From an uncultured Clostridia bacterium (GTDB lineage: Bacteria; Bacillota; Clostridia; Lachnospirales; Anaerotignaceae), in the NCBI GenBank assembly GCA_945868505.1, contig CAMBLO010000005.1:1-64000 (forward strand): a stretch of DNA of 64,000 bases. The letters are read 5' to 3'. Positions 1 to 9,877 of this stretch are shown here, piece after piece. A model generated the notes under the pieces. That model was given only the letters and a program-made list of their open reading frames with translations. It had not been told where the DNA came from and did no database searches. The translations under genes and the position numbers were made by a program. The first letter of the stretch is position 1, and every line of letters starts with the position of its first letter.

Positions 1-40
1 GTAATTATCTCATAAAAACTGGCAAGCGACACGGTACTCA

Positions 41-121
41 CTATTGTGCGTTTACCTCAGATACACGGATCAGATAAGACACTTGTCCTTTTTTATTGGT
101 TTTCTTGATGATTTGTGCCAT
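41..121 (-). pseudogene. N-terminal remnant of a tyrosine integrase (MAQIIKKTNKKGQVSYLIRVSE...), stop after 26 codons
   Basis: MAQIIKKTNKKGQVSYLIRVS resembles the N-terminal arm-binding start of phage/ICE tyrosine integrases; in-frame TAG follows, a shifted frame stays open toward the window edge. Confidence 0.45.
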
Positions 122-173
122 GAAAAAAAGACCTCCTTTATTTGGATTTTGGGTATGCAAATAAAGCGGTCCT

Positions 174-219
174 GTGGTATAATGTGCTTGCTTAGGGCGT
201 GTTATACCACGGTATGACC
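174..219. repeat. Inverted repeat GTGGTATAA...TTATACCAC near the integrase remnant
   Basis: Arms gtggtataa and ttataccac read directly. Confidence 0.5.
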
Positions 220-264
220 GCTTATCCCTCACTTTGTTGGTAGCAGAGTGGGGGATTTTTTATT

Positions 265-1095
265 TTATCTTCTGGGTAATTTTTTGCGTTCTTTTTCAAG
301 TTGTTTGATACTTTTTTCTGGAGTAGGTAATTCCTCTGGTGCCTTACCGCTGATTTCTAGCATTGTTTTTCTTACTTTTGCACCGACTTCGTAATGTGTT
401 CGATTTGCTTTATCCTCTGTATTGATGCTATCGTCGTTTCTAAGTTTTTCTTCTGTTTGTGTGATACGAAAATAGTTTGCTGCAAGTTCTGTTGCTCCCA
501 TATAATCAAGGATATCATCTTTTGGTTTTAATCCTTTTCTGGATTTAATATCCTGAGCAGTTTCGCCGTTATAAAGACCTTTGTAGCCATAATTATAAAA
601 TTTTCCATAATTTACTACACCGGCTTTGTTTGCTGCATCGAACAGCTTTTTATTAAAACCTTTAACAGAATGACGAAGCTCTAATCTACGTTCATCTTCA
701 GAAAGATTGGCAAATTCGCTGGTTTCTTGTTGTCTGGTTTTTACAGCAAAATATGTTTGGCCAAGAGCAACGGTTTTCTTTCTGGGATCACCATTTTGAA
801 CTATGAGATAGCAAGCATATCTAGTAAGCATAATATCGGCAATAGGTTTAGAAGATACGCCGGCTGCTACGATTTTGTTGACCTCAACAAAATGGTCAGA
901 AGGTTCAATTTCACTGCCTTGGCAGGCAATAAATGCTTTTTCTATTACCTTATAAAAGTTTCGCCATTCTTTATATCCAAGAACTTCTTGGAGTTCTCTG
1001 GCAAGCCAGTATTCATCTCCGTATTCATTGATATGTTTGATGCTTTCAAACACGCTTTCATTATAGTTTTCAATATTGTTTGTGATAAAAATCAC
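265..1095 (-). CDS. dinD: DNA damage-inducible protein D (DinD-like)
   Basis: YWLARELQEVLGY, LTRYACYLIVQNGDPRK and ALGQTYFAVKTRQQE are DinD-family motifs. Confidence 0.85.
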   Translation of the reverse strand: MIFITNNIENYNESVFESIKHINEYGDEYWLARELQEVLGYKEWRNFYKVIEKAFIACQGSEIEPSDHFVEVNKIVAAGVSSKPIADIMLTRYACYLIVQNGDPRKKTVALGQTYFAVKTRQQETSEFANLSEDERRLELRHSVKGFNKKLFDAANKAGVVNYGKFYNYGYKGLYNGETAQDIKSRKGLKPKDDILDYMGATELAANYFRITQTEEKLRNDDSINTEDKANRTHYEVGAKVRKTMLEISGKAPEELPTPEKSIKQLEKERKKLPRR

Positions 1096-1123
1096 CCTTT
1101 CCTAATAAAACAATTTTATATAG

Positions 1124-1819
1124 TTATTCAATGTCATCCAAGTCTGTATTATTTTGATTTAAATCATCTTCGTCTGAATCATTTAAATCAAAATTGTCTA
1201 CATCCAAATCATTTAAATCAAAATTATCTACATCGCCAGAACTACTATCCAAATCATTTCTTATATAATCTAGAGCTTTTTGAACTTTGCTTAAAAAAAT
1301 ATATTTAGAATCGAACCCAGTTCCTATTGTAGTGTTTAATTCTGAACTTGGATCTGCACATGCAGAAAAAACAGCTTCGTTAATTTGTTTACATTTCTTA
1401 ATATCAAAAAAACTATTTATATTTTGAAAGAATTCTAAAGCAAAATCACTAGTGAGAATAATCTCTAACGATTCTATAACGTTATAAAGTGGTTCAACAT
1501 TATTTCTTTCTAAGTCTTTGTCTATTTTTTGTATAGTGGATAGCTGGAAGGCTGCATGATTAGATAATCCCAGTGATTGTGCATTGGCTTTTTGCATCAA
1601 ATTTTTATAATTACTCTGTCCGATTAGATAATCAACACTTACTTTAAAGAATTTTGCTAGTTTTTTTAAGGTTTCGTAGTTTGGTTCTCGTCCATTTAGA
1701 TAATAGGAAAATGCTTGAGGAGTTAAGCCTAACGAATTAGCAATCTGTGCTTGGGTTGTCTGTGGGTTATGCTCTTTATATTCATTTAATAATTCTCTAA
1801 ATCGGCTATGAAAATCCAT
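1124..1819 (-). CDS. XRE-family HTH transcriptional regulator with acidic repetitive C-terminal tail
   Basis: N-terminal HTH_3 (TQAQIANSLGLTPQAFSYYLNGREPNYETLKKLAKFFKVSVDYLIG); D/N-rich tail DVDNFDLNDLDVDNFDLND. Confidence 0.85.
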   Translation of the reverse strand: MDFHSRFRELLNEYKEHNPQTTQAQIANSLGLTPQAFSYYLNGREPNYETLKKLAKFFKVSVDYLIGQSNYKNLMQKANAQSLGLSNHAAFQLSTIQKIDKDLERNNVEPLYNVIESLEIILTSDFALEFFQNINSFFDIKKCKQINEAVFSACADPSSELNTTIGTGFDSKYIFLSKVQKALDYIRNDLDSSSGDVDNFDLNDLDVDNFDLNDSDEDDLNQNNTDLDDIE

Positions 1820-1923
1820 ATTTACACCTCCAGTCTTAGATTATCATGAAAAAGATGATTTTTCAATGATTAAATAAAAAAATAAACAAAAATAATATTT
1901 ATAAAATAAATAATAATAAAAAT

Positions 1924-1951
1924 GTTGACATTTGGATAGCGCTATGTATAA
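1924..1951 (+). promoter_or_regulatory. Sigma-70 promoter with palindromic operator ATAGCGCTAT in the spacer
   Basis: TTGACA-N16-TATAAT; atagcgctat between the boxes; divergent from xre. Confidence 0.6.
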
Positions 1952-2171
1952 TAAAAAATATGATTTTTAAAAAATAAAATCATAAAATATTTGATGGAGG
2001 TGCGTAGATGAATAAAGTAGGTCGATTTTTCAATGCTTGATCCGCTACAAATTCAGTAATATCAATTCTTGCAGAGATTTTTGACCTATGTAAAAAAGAT
2101 TGGTTGAATTGGGCATGTTTGTAGACATGGAATTCGACCTATGTCTGAAGTTATAAAATAACTTTCGAGTA

Positions 2172-2369
2172 TCATGGAACCGCATTGGTTTTATCAGACG
2201 TTTTCTGTTTTTCATCCTCTTGTATTTTTATAGCAATCATTTTATTTCTGTAAATTGCTTTAGCGATTTCTTCTCTAATCCGTGCCGCTTCCTTAGGAGT
2301 GCTCTGGCAGTAGGAAACAGTAACTTTATATTTTTTGGTGTTCTTTTGGCATAAGAAATCTCCTTTCAA
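2172..2369 (-). CDS. Small hypothetical protein (possible start-site frameshift)
   Basis: 65-aa ORF beginning TTG; the RBS-like aaaggag lies inside the called start region. Confidence 0.4.
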   Translation of the reverse strand: MKGDFLCQKNTKKYKVTVSYCQSTPKEAARIREEIAKAIYRNKMIAIKIQEDEKQKTSDKTNAVP

Positions 2370-2485
2370 AAAAACTATTTTCTATTATTTTTTGGATGAA
2401 AAGAGGGCGTTATAAATCATTGTATATTTTACAATATTTATAGAAAAATATTATGTAGTAAAGATGGATAGACAATGGGACAATT

Positions 2486-3829
2486 ATGATTGTGTTTATG
2501 AACGAGGAAAGGAGCAGGAGCTTTACCGTAGAGAATGGCGCTACTCTGAATGTGGGTGAATATAAGGTTACAGGTATTGTAAATGTAGCAGCCGGTGCCG
2601 AACTTGTTGTAGTTGATGACGGTGTAGGATGCCAAATGATCGGCGATAGTAGCATGGATATCACCGATGGTCAGGCTCAGGTTAAATTTGACACCAATAC
2701 AGAAATCATCATCCCTGCAGATACTAAAGCAGAGATTAATGGTACATTCATGGATGGCGGCAATGGCACTGAGGACGATGCTTATCGTCTGCCTAAAAAC
2801 GACAAGCTGATTGTTGCGGGTACGCTGACCGTGGCTGAGGGCAATAAGATGGAAATCGCCGGCACCACAGAAGTTACTGGCAAAGTAGATGTTAGCGGTG
2901 CAAATTCTGCTGTGGAAATCGTTGTACTTAAGAGTGGGGCAGCGGGTGGCACTCTGGATATCAAAAACGGTGGCGTTGTTTCCGTTATGGAGGGTGCAAA
3001 ACTGACGGTTCCAGATAGTAACGTAGCTTCCATTGCAGGTGACGGTAAGGTTATTACAGATGGTCAAAGTACTGTTGATGTACCCAATAATAGCATCACA
3101 GTAGAAAAGAAATATATCATCACTTTTGATGCAAATGGCGGTAGATTCCCTGATGACACGGTAACAAAGAAAGTTGAAACAGTCGATGGTAAGTTGAATA
3201 CAGTGCCTGATGACCCTACTCGCGGCGGCTATCGTTTCAGAGGTTGGGATCAAGTTGTAGACCAAGAATTTACAGAAAATACAACCATCACAGCAATGTG
3301 GAGCAAAAAAGGCAGTTCCAGCTCTAGCGGCGGTTCTTCTTCCTCCGGCAGCTCTTCCAGCACAAAACCAGCTGAAAAACCCGAAGAAAAACCTGTTGAA
3401 AAACCCGAAGAAAAACCTGCAGCACCTACAAACCCTGCAGAAGTTCCTGCAGAAGAAAAAATCGTTCTGGTTTTAAATCAGAAGGTTTCTAACGTATTCG
3501 GTGAACCCGTTGTGAACGACGTTGCTCCCATCATCCGCGAAGACAGAACCATGCTGCCTATCCGCTTCATTGCAGAAGGTTTGGGCGCAGCAGTGGCTTG
3601 GGATGACGCAGTGAATAAGGTTTCCATTACAAAGGATGATATGGTAATCGAAATTCTCGTTGATTCCGCTGTTGCTTTTGTCAATGGTGAACCAGTAGCA
3701 CTGGATTCTCCTGCATTCATCGAAAACAGCAGAACTTATCTGCCTTTGAGATTTATTGCAGAAAATCTGGGCGCAACTGTTTTCTGGAACGCTGAAACAA
3801 AGGAAGTAACTGTAGTTCCCAATAAATAA
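2486..3829 (+). CDS. Surface protein with InlB B-repeat-like module, Ser-rich/PEEKP linker and copper-amine-oxidase-N (stalk) domain; no signal peptide, possibly 5'-truncated
   Basis: ITFDANGG...GYRFRGWD (Flg_new/InlB B-repeat); PAEKPEEKPVEKPEEKP; VLNQKVSNVFGEPVVNDVAPIIREDRTMLPIRFIAEGLGA...LPLRFIAENLGATV. Confidence 0.75.
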   Translation: MIVFMNEERSRSFTVENGATLNVGEYKVTGIVNVAAGAELVVVDDGVGCQMIGDSSMDITDGQAQVKFDTNTEIIIPADTKAEINGTFMDGGNGTEDDAYRLPKNDKLIVAGTLTVAEGNKMEIAGTTEVTGKVDVSGANSAVEIVVLKSGAAGGTLDIKNGGVVSVMEGAKLTVPDSNVASIAGDGKVITDGQSTVDVPNNSITVEKKYIITFDANGGRFPDDTVTKKVETVDGKLNTVPDDPTRGGYRFRGWDQVVDQEFTENTTITAMWSKKGSSSSSGGSSSSGSSSSTKPAEKPEEKPVEKPEEKPAAPTNPAEVPAEEKIVLVLNQKVSNVFGEPVVNDVAPIIREDRTMLPIRFIAEGLGAAVAWDDAVNKVSITKDDMVIEILVDSAVAFVNGEPVALDSPAFIENSRTYLPLRFIAENLGATVFWNAETKEVTVVPNK

Positions 3830-3848
3830 TTCTCTATAAAATAATTTA

Positions 3849-3880
3849 TCCCCCGACCCAATGGTCGGGGGATTTTTTGT
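3849..3880. terminator. Rho-independent terminator
   Basis: ccccgacccaatggtcggggg followed by attttttg. Confidence 0.8.
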
Positions 3881-3894
3881 GCTGTAAAACAGAA

Positions 3895-5007
3895 TCAGAT
3901 CAGACCCAGTTCCTTTGCACATTCTTCCAGTGCATCCACAACCTTATCCAGATCTTCTTTGGTATGGTCTGCGGAAATGATGGTACGCAGGCGGGCTGTG
4001 CCTCTGGGCACCATAGGGAACTGCAGTGCCTGGGCATAAACACCTCTTTCATACATCATCTGGCTCAGTTTCTGGGCTTTTTCCGCATCGCCAACGATGA
4101 TGGGGATAACGGGAGTTACAGATGTGCCGATATTCAGACCCAGCTTGCTGAGGCGGTCTGCGAAATAGTTGCGGTTTTCCCACAGCTTATCTACCAGCTC
4201 TGTATTTTCCATCACCAGATCCACTGCCTTTGCCGCTGCTGCTGTCAAGCAGGGAGCCATGGGAGAAGCGGTGAAGATGAAGCTTCTTGCCTTGGGGCGC
4301 AGGCTTTCGATGAAATCCTTAGGGCCTGCTACGAAGCCGCCTGCGGAACCAAAGGCCTTGGAAAGGGAGCCTGTTTCGATGATGATGCGGTCTCTCAGGC
4401 CGAAGTGGTCAACAGTACCTCTGCCGGCAGGGCCCATAACGCCGTCGCCGTGGGCATCGTCTACTACCAGCATTGCGCCGTATTTATCTGCCAAATCTGC
4501 CATTTCGGGCAGGGGAGCCAAATCCCCGTCCATGCTGAATACGCCATCGGTGATGATGAGCTTTTTGCCTTCCACGGGCTCTTTCAGCAGTTCTTCCAGG
4601 TGTGCCATATCCATGTGGCGGAACACCTTGATCTTTGCACCGGACAGGCGGCAGCCATCGATGATGGAGCCGTGGTTCAGTTCATCGCTGTAGATGAAAT
4701 CGCCCTTGCCAACCAGCTGGGGAATCAGACCGGAATTGGCGGAAACACCGCAGTTGAATACCAATGTGGCTTCCACGCCTTTGAATTTTGCCAGCTTTTC
4801 TTCCAGTTCGTCATGAACGGGATAGTTACCGCAGATATTTCTGCTGGCTGTTGTGGCAACGCCGTATTTTTCCAAAGCGTCTTTTGCTGCAGCTACTACT
4901 GCGGGATGGTTTGCCAGACCCAGGTAGTTATTGGATGCCATATTGATGACTTCACGGCCATCCAGAATGATGCGGCCGCCCTGGGGGCTATATAATGTTC
5001 TGTACAT
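3895..5007 (-). CDS. Aminotransferase class II, alpha-oxoamine synthase (glycine C-acetyltransferase / BioF-like)
   Basis: NNYLGLANHP, NCGVSANSGLI, SDELNHGSIIDGCRLS, VVDDAHGDGVMG, GSLSKAFGSAGGF. Confidence 0.85.
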   Translation of the reverse strand: MYRTLYSPQGGRIILDGREVINMASNNYLGLANHPAVVAAAKDALEKYGVATTASRNICGNYPVHDELEEKLAKFKGVEATLVFNCGVSANSGLIPQLVGKGDFIYSDELNHGSIIDGCRLSGAKIKVFRHMDMAHLEELLKEPVEGKKLIITDGVFSMDGDLAPLPEMADLADKYGAMLVVDDAHGDGVMGPAGRGTVDHFGLRDRIIIETGSLSKAFGSAGGFVAGPKDFIESLRPKARSFIFTASPMAPCLTAAAAKAVDLVMENTELVDKLWENRNYFADRLSKLGLNIGTSVTPVIPIIVGDAEKAQKLSQMMYERGVYAQALQFPMVPRGTARLRTIISADHTKEDLDKVVDALEECAKELGLI

Positions 5008-5568
5008 TGGGATACCTTCTTTCTTTTTTTGTAGTACAGTTTCTTACTGATATATCATACTACAAGGACAGTGAGAGAGGAAGGATAATTTCGTACAGAA
5101 AAAGTCAATTTGAATGGGGTTTTTTCGTGTATTTGGGATGATTTGGGCGAAAAAGGGGAACGGCGCCTTCTTGGGGGAGAAGACGCCGCGTAAGGGTTGT
5201 CATTGCCACGCAGAAAAACAGTTAGGGGGCGTTTTTTGCGCTTGGGAAGCAATGACAAGAAGAGATGAAAAGTTTGATTCAAAATAGTTTGAAGTTAGGA
5301 GAAAAACCTCAAACTACAGAAGCAAGCATAGTTAAAAATACGATGTTCTAAAAAAGACACCAAAACAACAACGTGTTTGATGCCTCAGTTATCGTTCTTT
5401 CTTAAGTACATCATACATGATTTTCGATAAAATATCAATAAAAAATTTCGCTGATATCCATACAAATTTTCGAAATTCCCTCCAAAGGATGGCGGAAACC
5501 AGAAAAATATTGTCAAATGTCACCTTTTTTGCTAACATTATGAATGAGAAGAAAGGTGGGAGACGGGT

Positions 5569-5961
5569 ATGAAAACACAGGAATCCATGGAAAATTATCT
5601 GGAAACCATTTATGTATTAGATCAGAAAACAGGCTATGTACGCTCGGTGGATGTGGCAACGGAATTGGGCTTCAGCAAACCCAGCATTTCCAACGCCATG
5701 AAAAAGCTGAAAGCGGAAGGCTATGTGCAGATAGAAGAAAAAGGTCGTATCGTGCTGACGGAAAAGGGCAGAGCCTTGGCAGAAGGAACCTATGAAAAGC
5801 ATTGCGTGATCTCTCATTTGCTGATGGATATTGGCGTCAGCGAGGAAACCGCCTTGAAGGATGCCTGCCGGATGGAGCATATCCTCAGCGAAGAAACCTT
5901 TGCTTGCATGAAAGCCCATCATCAGAAATGGCATGAACTGAATCCCGACGTGAAAGAATAA
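5569..5961 (+). CDS. Metal-dependent transcriptional regulator, DtxR/MntR family
   Basis: ESMENYLETIYVLDQKTGYVRSVDVATELGFSKPSISNAMKKLKAEGYV...EHILSEETF. Confidence 0.85.
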   Translation: MKTQESMENYLETIYVLDQKTGYVRSVDVATELGFSKPSISNAMKKLKAEGYVQIEEKGRIVLTEKGRALAEGTYEKHCVISHLLMDIGVSEETALKDACRMEHILSEETFACMKAHHQKWHELNPDVKE

Positions 5962-5966
5962 AAAAA

Positions 5967-6014
5967 CAGACCCAAAGTCCTCTTGGAAGGAAAAAGGGTC
6001 TGTTCTTTTTTGTT
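5967..6014. terminator. Terminator between convergent genes
   Basis: acagacccaaag...ggtctgttcttttttg stem plus T tract. Confidence 0.65.
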
Positions 6015-7442
6015 TTATTGGAAATAGGAGTATCCGTAGAATTTGCCGTTTGCGGGGATTTCCCCGTGCTTTGCCTGAATCAGTTCGGAAACGGTCACCA
6101 GTTCATAGCCCTGCCCCTGCAGATAAGGCACCAAAATGGCGGTGGCTTCTGCGCTGGAGGTATAGATGCCGTGCATCAGGATGACTTTCCCATCCAGATC
6201 GCCGGAGGTTTTGATCACATCCAAAACAGCCTTGGCATCCCTGCTCTTCCAGTCCAGAGTATCAATGGACCAAAGGTAGATGGGCATGGGAATCTGTTTT
6301 TTCACGTTGTCATTGCATGCCCCATAGGGAGGACGGAAAACGGCGGGGTCTTTCCCCAGTGCCTTTTGGAAGGCAGCGGCTGTTTTCTGTACATCCGCAG
6401 AAATCTGTGCGGCAGTCAGTTTGCTGAAATTTTTATGGTCGTAGGAATGGCTGCCCACTTCGCAGCCCAGAGCGGCTTCCCGTTTTACCACATCGGGATA
6501 TCTTTCCACCAGATAGCCCAAGTCAAAGAAGGTAGCCTTGGCACCATATTGCTCCAGAGTATCCAAAATGGCATTGGTGGCAATGGGGTTGGGGCCGTCG
6601 TCATAGGTCAGAGCCACCATTTTCTTATTGGATTTTTCCGGAGGAAGCAGAGTATCTGCCTTGGGCACTTCGATTTTTGTCCGCATATCCTCGTAAGGGA
6701 TGGTCAGGCTGACGATACCGTAGCTGCCGGGGAAGAGGTCGTAACGGTCGAAATAGAACAGCACGCCTTCGGTGGTGAAGGCAAAGCGGTCGAAGCGACC
6801 CCCGTCCGGGGCAAGGAGTGTGGCATAGTTGCCGAAGATGCCCTTGTTATAAGGCTCTGTGGTGGTGAAATATTTCTGGGTATAGGCGGAAGCATTTTTT
6901 GCAAAATCCGTCCACATCAGTTCTTCTGCGGGAATTTCCACATCTTCGCTCAGGTCGAAATGGAAAACCTGGATGCGGGTATGGGGAGAAAGAACGCCAT
7001 CGGCTTCATGGGTCTCGAAAAATACAAGGCTCAGATGGTCGTTATCTGTCAGATAGGCTTCATAGCCCAAATACAATGTGGCTTCTGTTTCTTTGCTGTG
7101 TTTTGTTTCATTTTCCGCTGTTTCTGCCTGCAAAAATTCCTGATCGAAGGCGTTGCGGATCTCTGTCACGATGCCTGCAATGCGTTCATCCACGGCGGCA
7201 CACCCTGTTTTTGGATATTGCAGCACATAGGAAAGGGGCTTCTGATATTCCACCACGTTGGTGGCTTCTCCCGTTTCCTGATGTTCCTGATAGGCTGCCC
7301 AGTAGGTTTCCCCCTTTTGGGTCAGTTCTGTGATTTTTTTGCGATTGAGCATGGAAAGCCCGCTGCTGGTGGCGCTGCAGCCACAGCAGGAAAGGAGCAG
7401 TATGCTGAGCAAAAGGAATGCAAATATGCGTTTTGGTTTCAT
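6015..7442 (-). CDS. Polysaccharide deacetylase (NodB-like), lipoprotein-type signal
   Basis: LLLSCCGCS signal; VALTYDDGPNP, GCEVGSHSYDHKNFSKL, FRPPYGACND. Confidence 0.88.
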   Translation of the reverse strand: MKPKRIFAFLLLSILLLSCCGCSATSSGLSMLNRKKITELTQKGETYWAAYQEHQETGEATNVVEYQKPLSYVLQYPKTGCAAVDERIAGIVTEIRNAFDQEFLQAETAENETKHSKETEATLYLGYEAYLTDNDHLSLVFFETHEADGVLSPHTRIQVFHFDLSEDVEIPAEELMWTDFAKNASAYTQKYFTTTEPYNKGIFGNYATLLAPDGGRFDRFAFTTEGVLFYFDRYDLFPGSYGIVSLTIPYEDMRTKIEVPKADTLLPPEKSNKKMVALTYDDGPNPIATNAILDTLEQYGAKATFFDLGYLVERYPDVVKREAALGCEVGSHSYDHKNFSKLTAAQISADVQKTAAAFQKALGKDPAVFRPPYGACNDNVKKQIPMPIYLWSIDTLDWKSRDAKAVLDVIKTSGDLDGKVILMHGIYTSSAEATAILVPYLQGQGYELVTVSELIQAKHGEIPANGKFYGYSYFQ

Positions 7443-8221
7443 TGTTCATTCCCTCCTGTTTGATAAATGGGGTGTACATAGCGCCCGCGGGCTGCTGTTT
7501 TCTTGCCGTATTGGATGGCCTTGGCAGGGCAGCGGTTGATGCAGGCCAAACACAGATCGCATTTGTCCTCTGTCCATACGGGCTTGCCGACGGTCATGCT
7601 GATGCAGCCGCTGCTGCAGATTCGTTCACACTGCCCACAGCCGATGCAGTCGTTGGTGACATAGAAGGGTTTCGTTTTCATGCCCTTGCAGAAAGCAGGA
7701 TTCACCACCGTACTCAAAAAGCCCCCAAGCTTTCCCCGTTTTACCCGGAAGAAATCGCTCCAGTTCAATTTGATGGCACGGAGAATATTGTCCAGTGTTT
7801 TTTCTGCCTTTGCCAGCTTTTCGGCGGAGAGTTCTTCTTTTTCCGTATTGAACAGGATGACGCAGTTATCGGGCATCACCACGGAAAAGCCGCTGTCCAG
7901 CACAAGGCCGTTTTCCTCCAGTGTTGCTTCGAAAATATCAATAGATTTGCCGGCAGAGCTGCCGCAGGTGCAGACTGCAAAGATATAAGGATCACCGGAA
8001 TAATACAATTCCAGATTTTTAACAAAATCGGTCACGACTTTGGGGGGCGCCCAAGCGTAAACAGGGAATACGAAGCCCAGCCGTTCGCCTGCCTCCAAAG
8101 TATGGGTATAATTGCCTTCCCGCACAGCCAGAGCAATATCCATCAGGTCTTCGCCCAGACCATCGGCCAGTTTTTTTGCTGCTGCGTAGGAATTGCCGGT
8201 ACCGCTGAAATAATAGATCAT
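7439..8221 (-). CDS. EFR1-type flavodoxin-ferredoxin fusion protein
   Basis: IYYFSGTGNSYAAAKKLA flavodoxin start; CIGCGQCERICSSGCI and CDLCLACINRCP 4Fe-4S clusters. Confidence 0.85.
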   Translation of the reverse strand: MIYYFSGTGNSYAAAKKLADGLGEDLMDIALAVREGNYTHTLEAGERLGFVFPVYAWAPPKVVTDFVKNLELYYSGDPYIFAVCTCGSSAGKSIDIFEATLEENGLVLDSGFSVVMPDNCVILFNTEKEELSAEKLAKAEKTLDNILRAIKLNWSDFFRVKRGKLGGFLSTVVNPAFCKGMKTKPFYVTNDCIGCGQCERICSSGCISMTVGKPVWTEDKCDLCLACINRCPAKAIQYGKKTAARGRYVHPIYQTGGNEQ

Positions 8222-8525
8222 AAAAGTCCCCTCCTAATATGATGCGTCGTTTTGTCGAATGTTGTAGATAGGAATATCATAGCATATTTTCTATGGAAAA
8301 ACTCTGAAGAAAATATTAAATTTTTAATACAATTCTGAGTGGCATCAGAGACATTCCTACAGGAGCAGCTTCAAAATGTATTATATTAAAAATATGCTTT
8401 TTTCAGACGCTGCTTTCTTCATAGACGTAAAAAGAAGGAAAAAAGTTTGCATTTTTTGCCTTTACACAAATTTTTTGACAAGATATACTGAAGATAAGAA
8501 ATCTGAGGAAAAAAGGGGTGGGAAA

Positions 8526-8951
8526 ATGCTGGAAAAAGCCATTATTTTGGCGGCAAAAGGGCACACGGGACAGGTGGATAAAGGCGGTCAGCCCTATATT
8601 CTGCATCCGCTGCGGGTGATGCTAAAGTGCGAGACGTTGGAAGAGAAGACTGTTGCCATCCTCCATGACCTTTTGGAGGATACGCCCTATACAGCCGAAG
8701 ACTTGAAAAAAGAAGGATTTTCAGCAAGGGTCATTGAAGCTGTTTCCTGCCTGACCCGCGGGGAAGGGGAGGACTATATGGCATATATCCGCCGTGTCTG
8801 CCAAAACCCTTTGGCGGCGAAGGTGAAACGTGCCGATTTGATGGATAACATGGACATCAGCCGTATTCCCAACCCTACGGAAAAAGACCAACAGAGATTG
8901 CAGAAATATGAAGCTGCTTTGCGGCGAATCGAAGAAATATGGAAGGGGTGA
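8526..8951 (+). CDS. HD domain protein (RelA/SpoT HD-like small hydrolase)
   Basis: AAKGHTGQVDKGGQPYILHPLRV...AILHDLLEDTPYT. Confidence 0.82.
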   Translation: MLEKAIILAAKGHTGQVDKGGQPYILHPLRVMLKCETLEEKTVAILHDLLEDTPYTAEDLKKEGFSARVIEAVSCLTRGEGEDYMAYIRRVCQNPLAAKVKRADLMDNMDISRIPNPTEKDQQRLQKYEAALRRIEEIWKG

Positions 8952-8956
8952 GTCCC

Positions 8957-9664
8957 ATGGAAATCTGGACGAAAGCAAGCTATGCAGCCTTTCGGGAAGA
9001 GTTGTTTTCTCAAAGAGAAGAGGAATATAAGAAATTCAATGCAAAACTCCTTTGCTCGGAACTGCCTGTGATTGGGCTGCGGGTGCCCTTTTTAAGAAAA
9101 ACAGCGGCGAAGCTGGCGAAAGAGGACGGCGAGGGCTTCCTGGGCTTTTGCGGCAAGGATACCTATGAAGAACGGCTGCTCTATGGGCTGGTGGCTGCGG
9201 CGATGCCCGTTTCCTATGAGGCTTTCCTGCCCTATTGCGACCATTACACAGAGCATCTGGTGGAAAACTGGGCCCATTGTGATGTGTTCTGTTCTTCCGT
9301 AAAGAAAAAGCTGAAGGGCCATGAGAAGGAGTTTTTTCAGTATATCGAAAAATATTTGCAGTCGGAAAACCCTTGGGCTGTCCGTGTGGGCATCATTCTG
9401 ATGCTGAGCCAGTACCTGACGGCGGAATATATGCAAGAGGTTTTGGAACGCGTGGATACCATTCATTCGGAGCATTATTATGTCCGCATGGGGCAAGCGT
9501 GGCTTTTGGCGACGGCTTGGGCAAAGGAGAGGGAGGCTTCTCTGGAATATCTCTCCCATTCTCATTTGGATGACTGGACGTTCAACAAATTTATCCAAAA
9601 AGCCTGTGAGTCCTACCGTGTTTCCCCTGAGGACAAAACCTATCTGAGAAGCCTAAAAAAATGA
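8957..9664 (+). CDS. DNA alkylation repair protein (AlkD-like)
   Basis: GLRVPFLRKTAAKLAKE...WAHCDVFCSSVKK...NPWAVRVGIILMLSQYL...LATAWAKE. Confidence 0.85.
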   Translation: MEIWTKASYAAFREELFSQREEEYKKFNAKLLCSELPVIGLRVPFLRKTAAKLAKEDGEGFLGFCGKDTYEERLLYGLVAAAMPVSYEAFLPYCDHYTEHLVENWAHCDVFCSSVKKKLKGHEKEFFQYIEKYLQSENPWAVRVGIILMLSQYLTAEYMQEVLERVDTIHSEHYYVRMGQAWLLATAWAKEREASLEYLSHSHLDDWTFNKFIQKACESYRVSPEDKTYLRSLKK

Positions 9665-9877
9665 GAAATTCTTCCGGTTTATCAGGGGTGGAAAGAGAGC
9701 CGGAATCCCGTTCTGTCATTGGTCTGTGGACATTGTGAAAATATCGTCAATCAATAATAAAAAATTATCGATTTATAAAGAATAATAATTTGATTTTATC
9801 AAGAAACAGGAGTAAGCTATATGACAAAGGAAAGAATCGGCTGATATAAAGTAGAAAGAATTTTTGGAGGGATTGGT

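Noticed and set aside
3877-4995. 372-aa plus-strand ORF
   Set aside because: Antisense to the alpha-oxoamine synthase, which has full PLP-enzyme motifs
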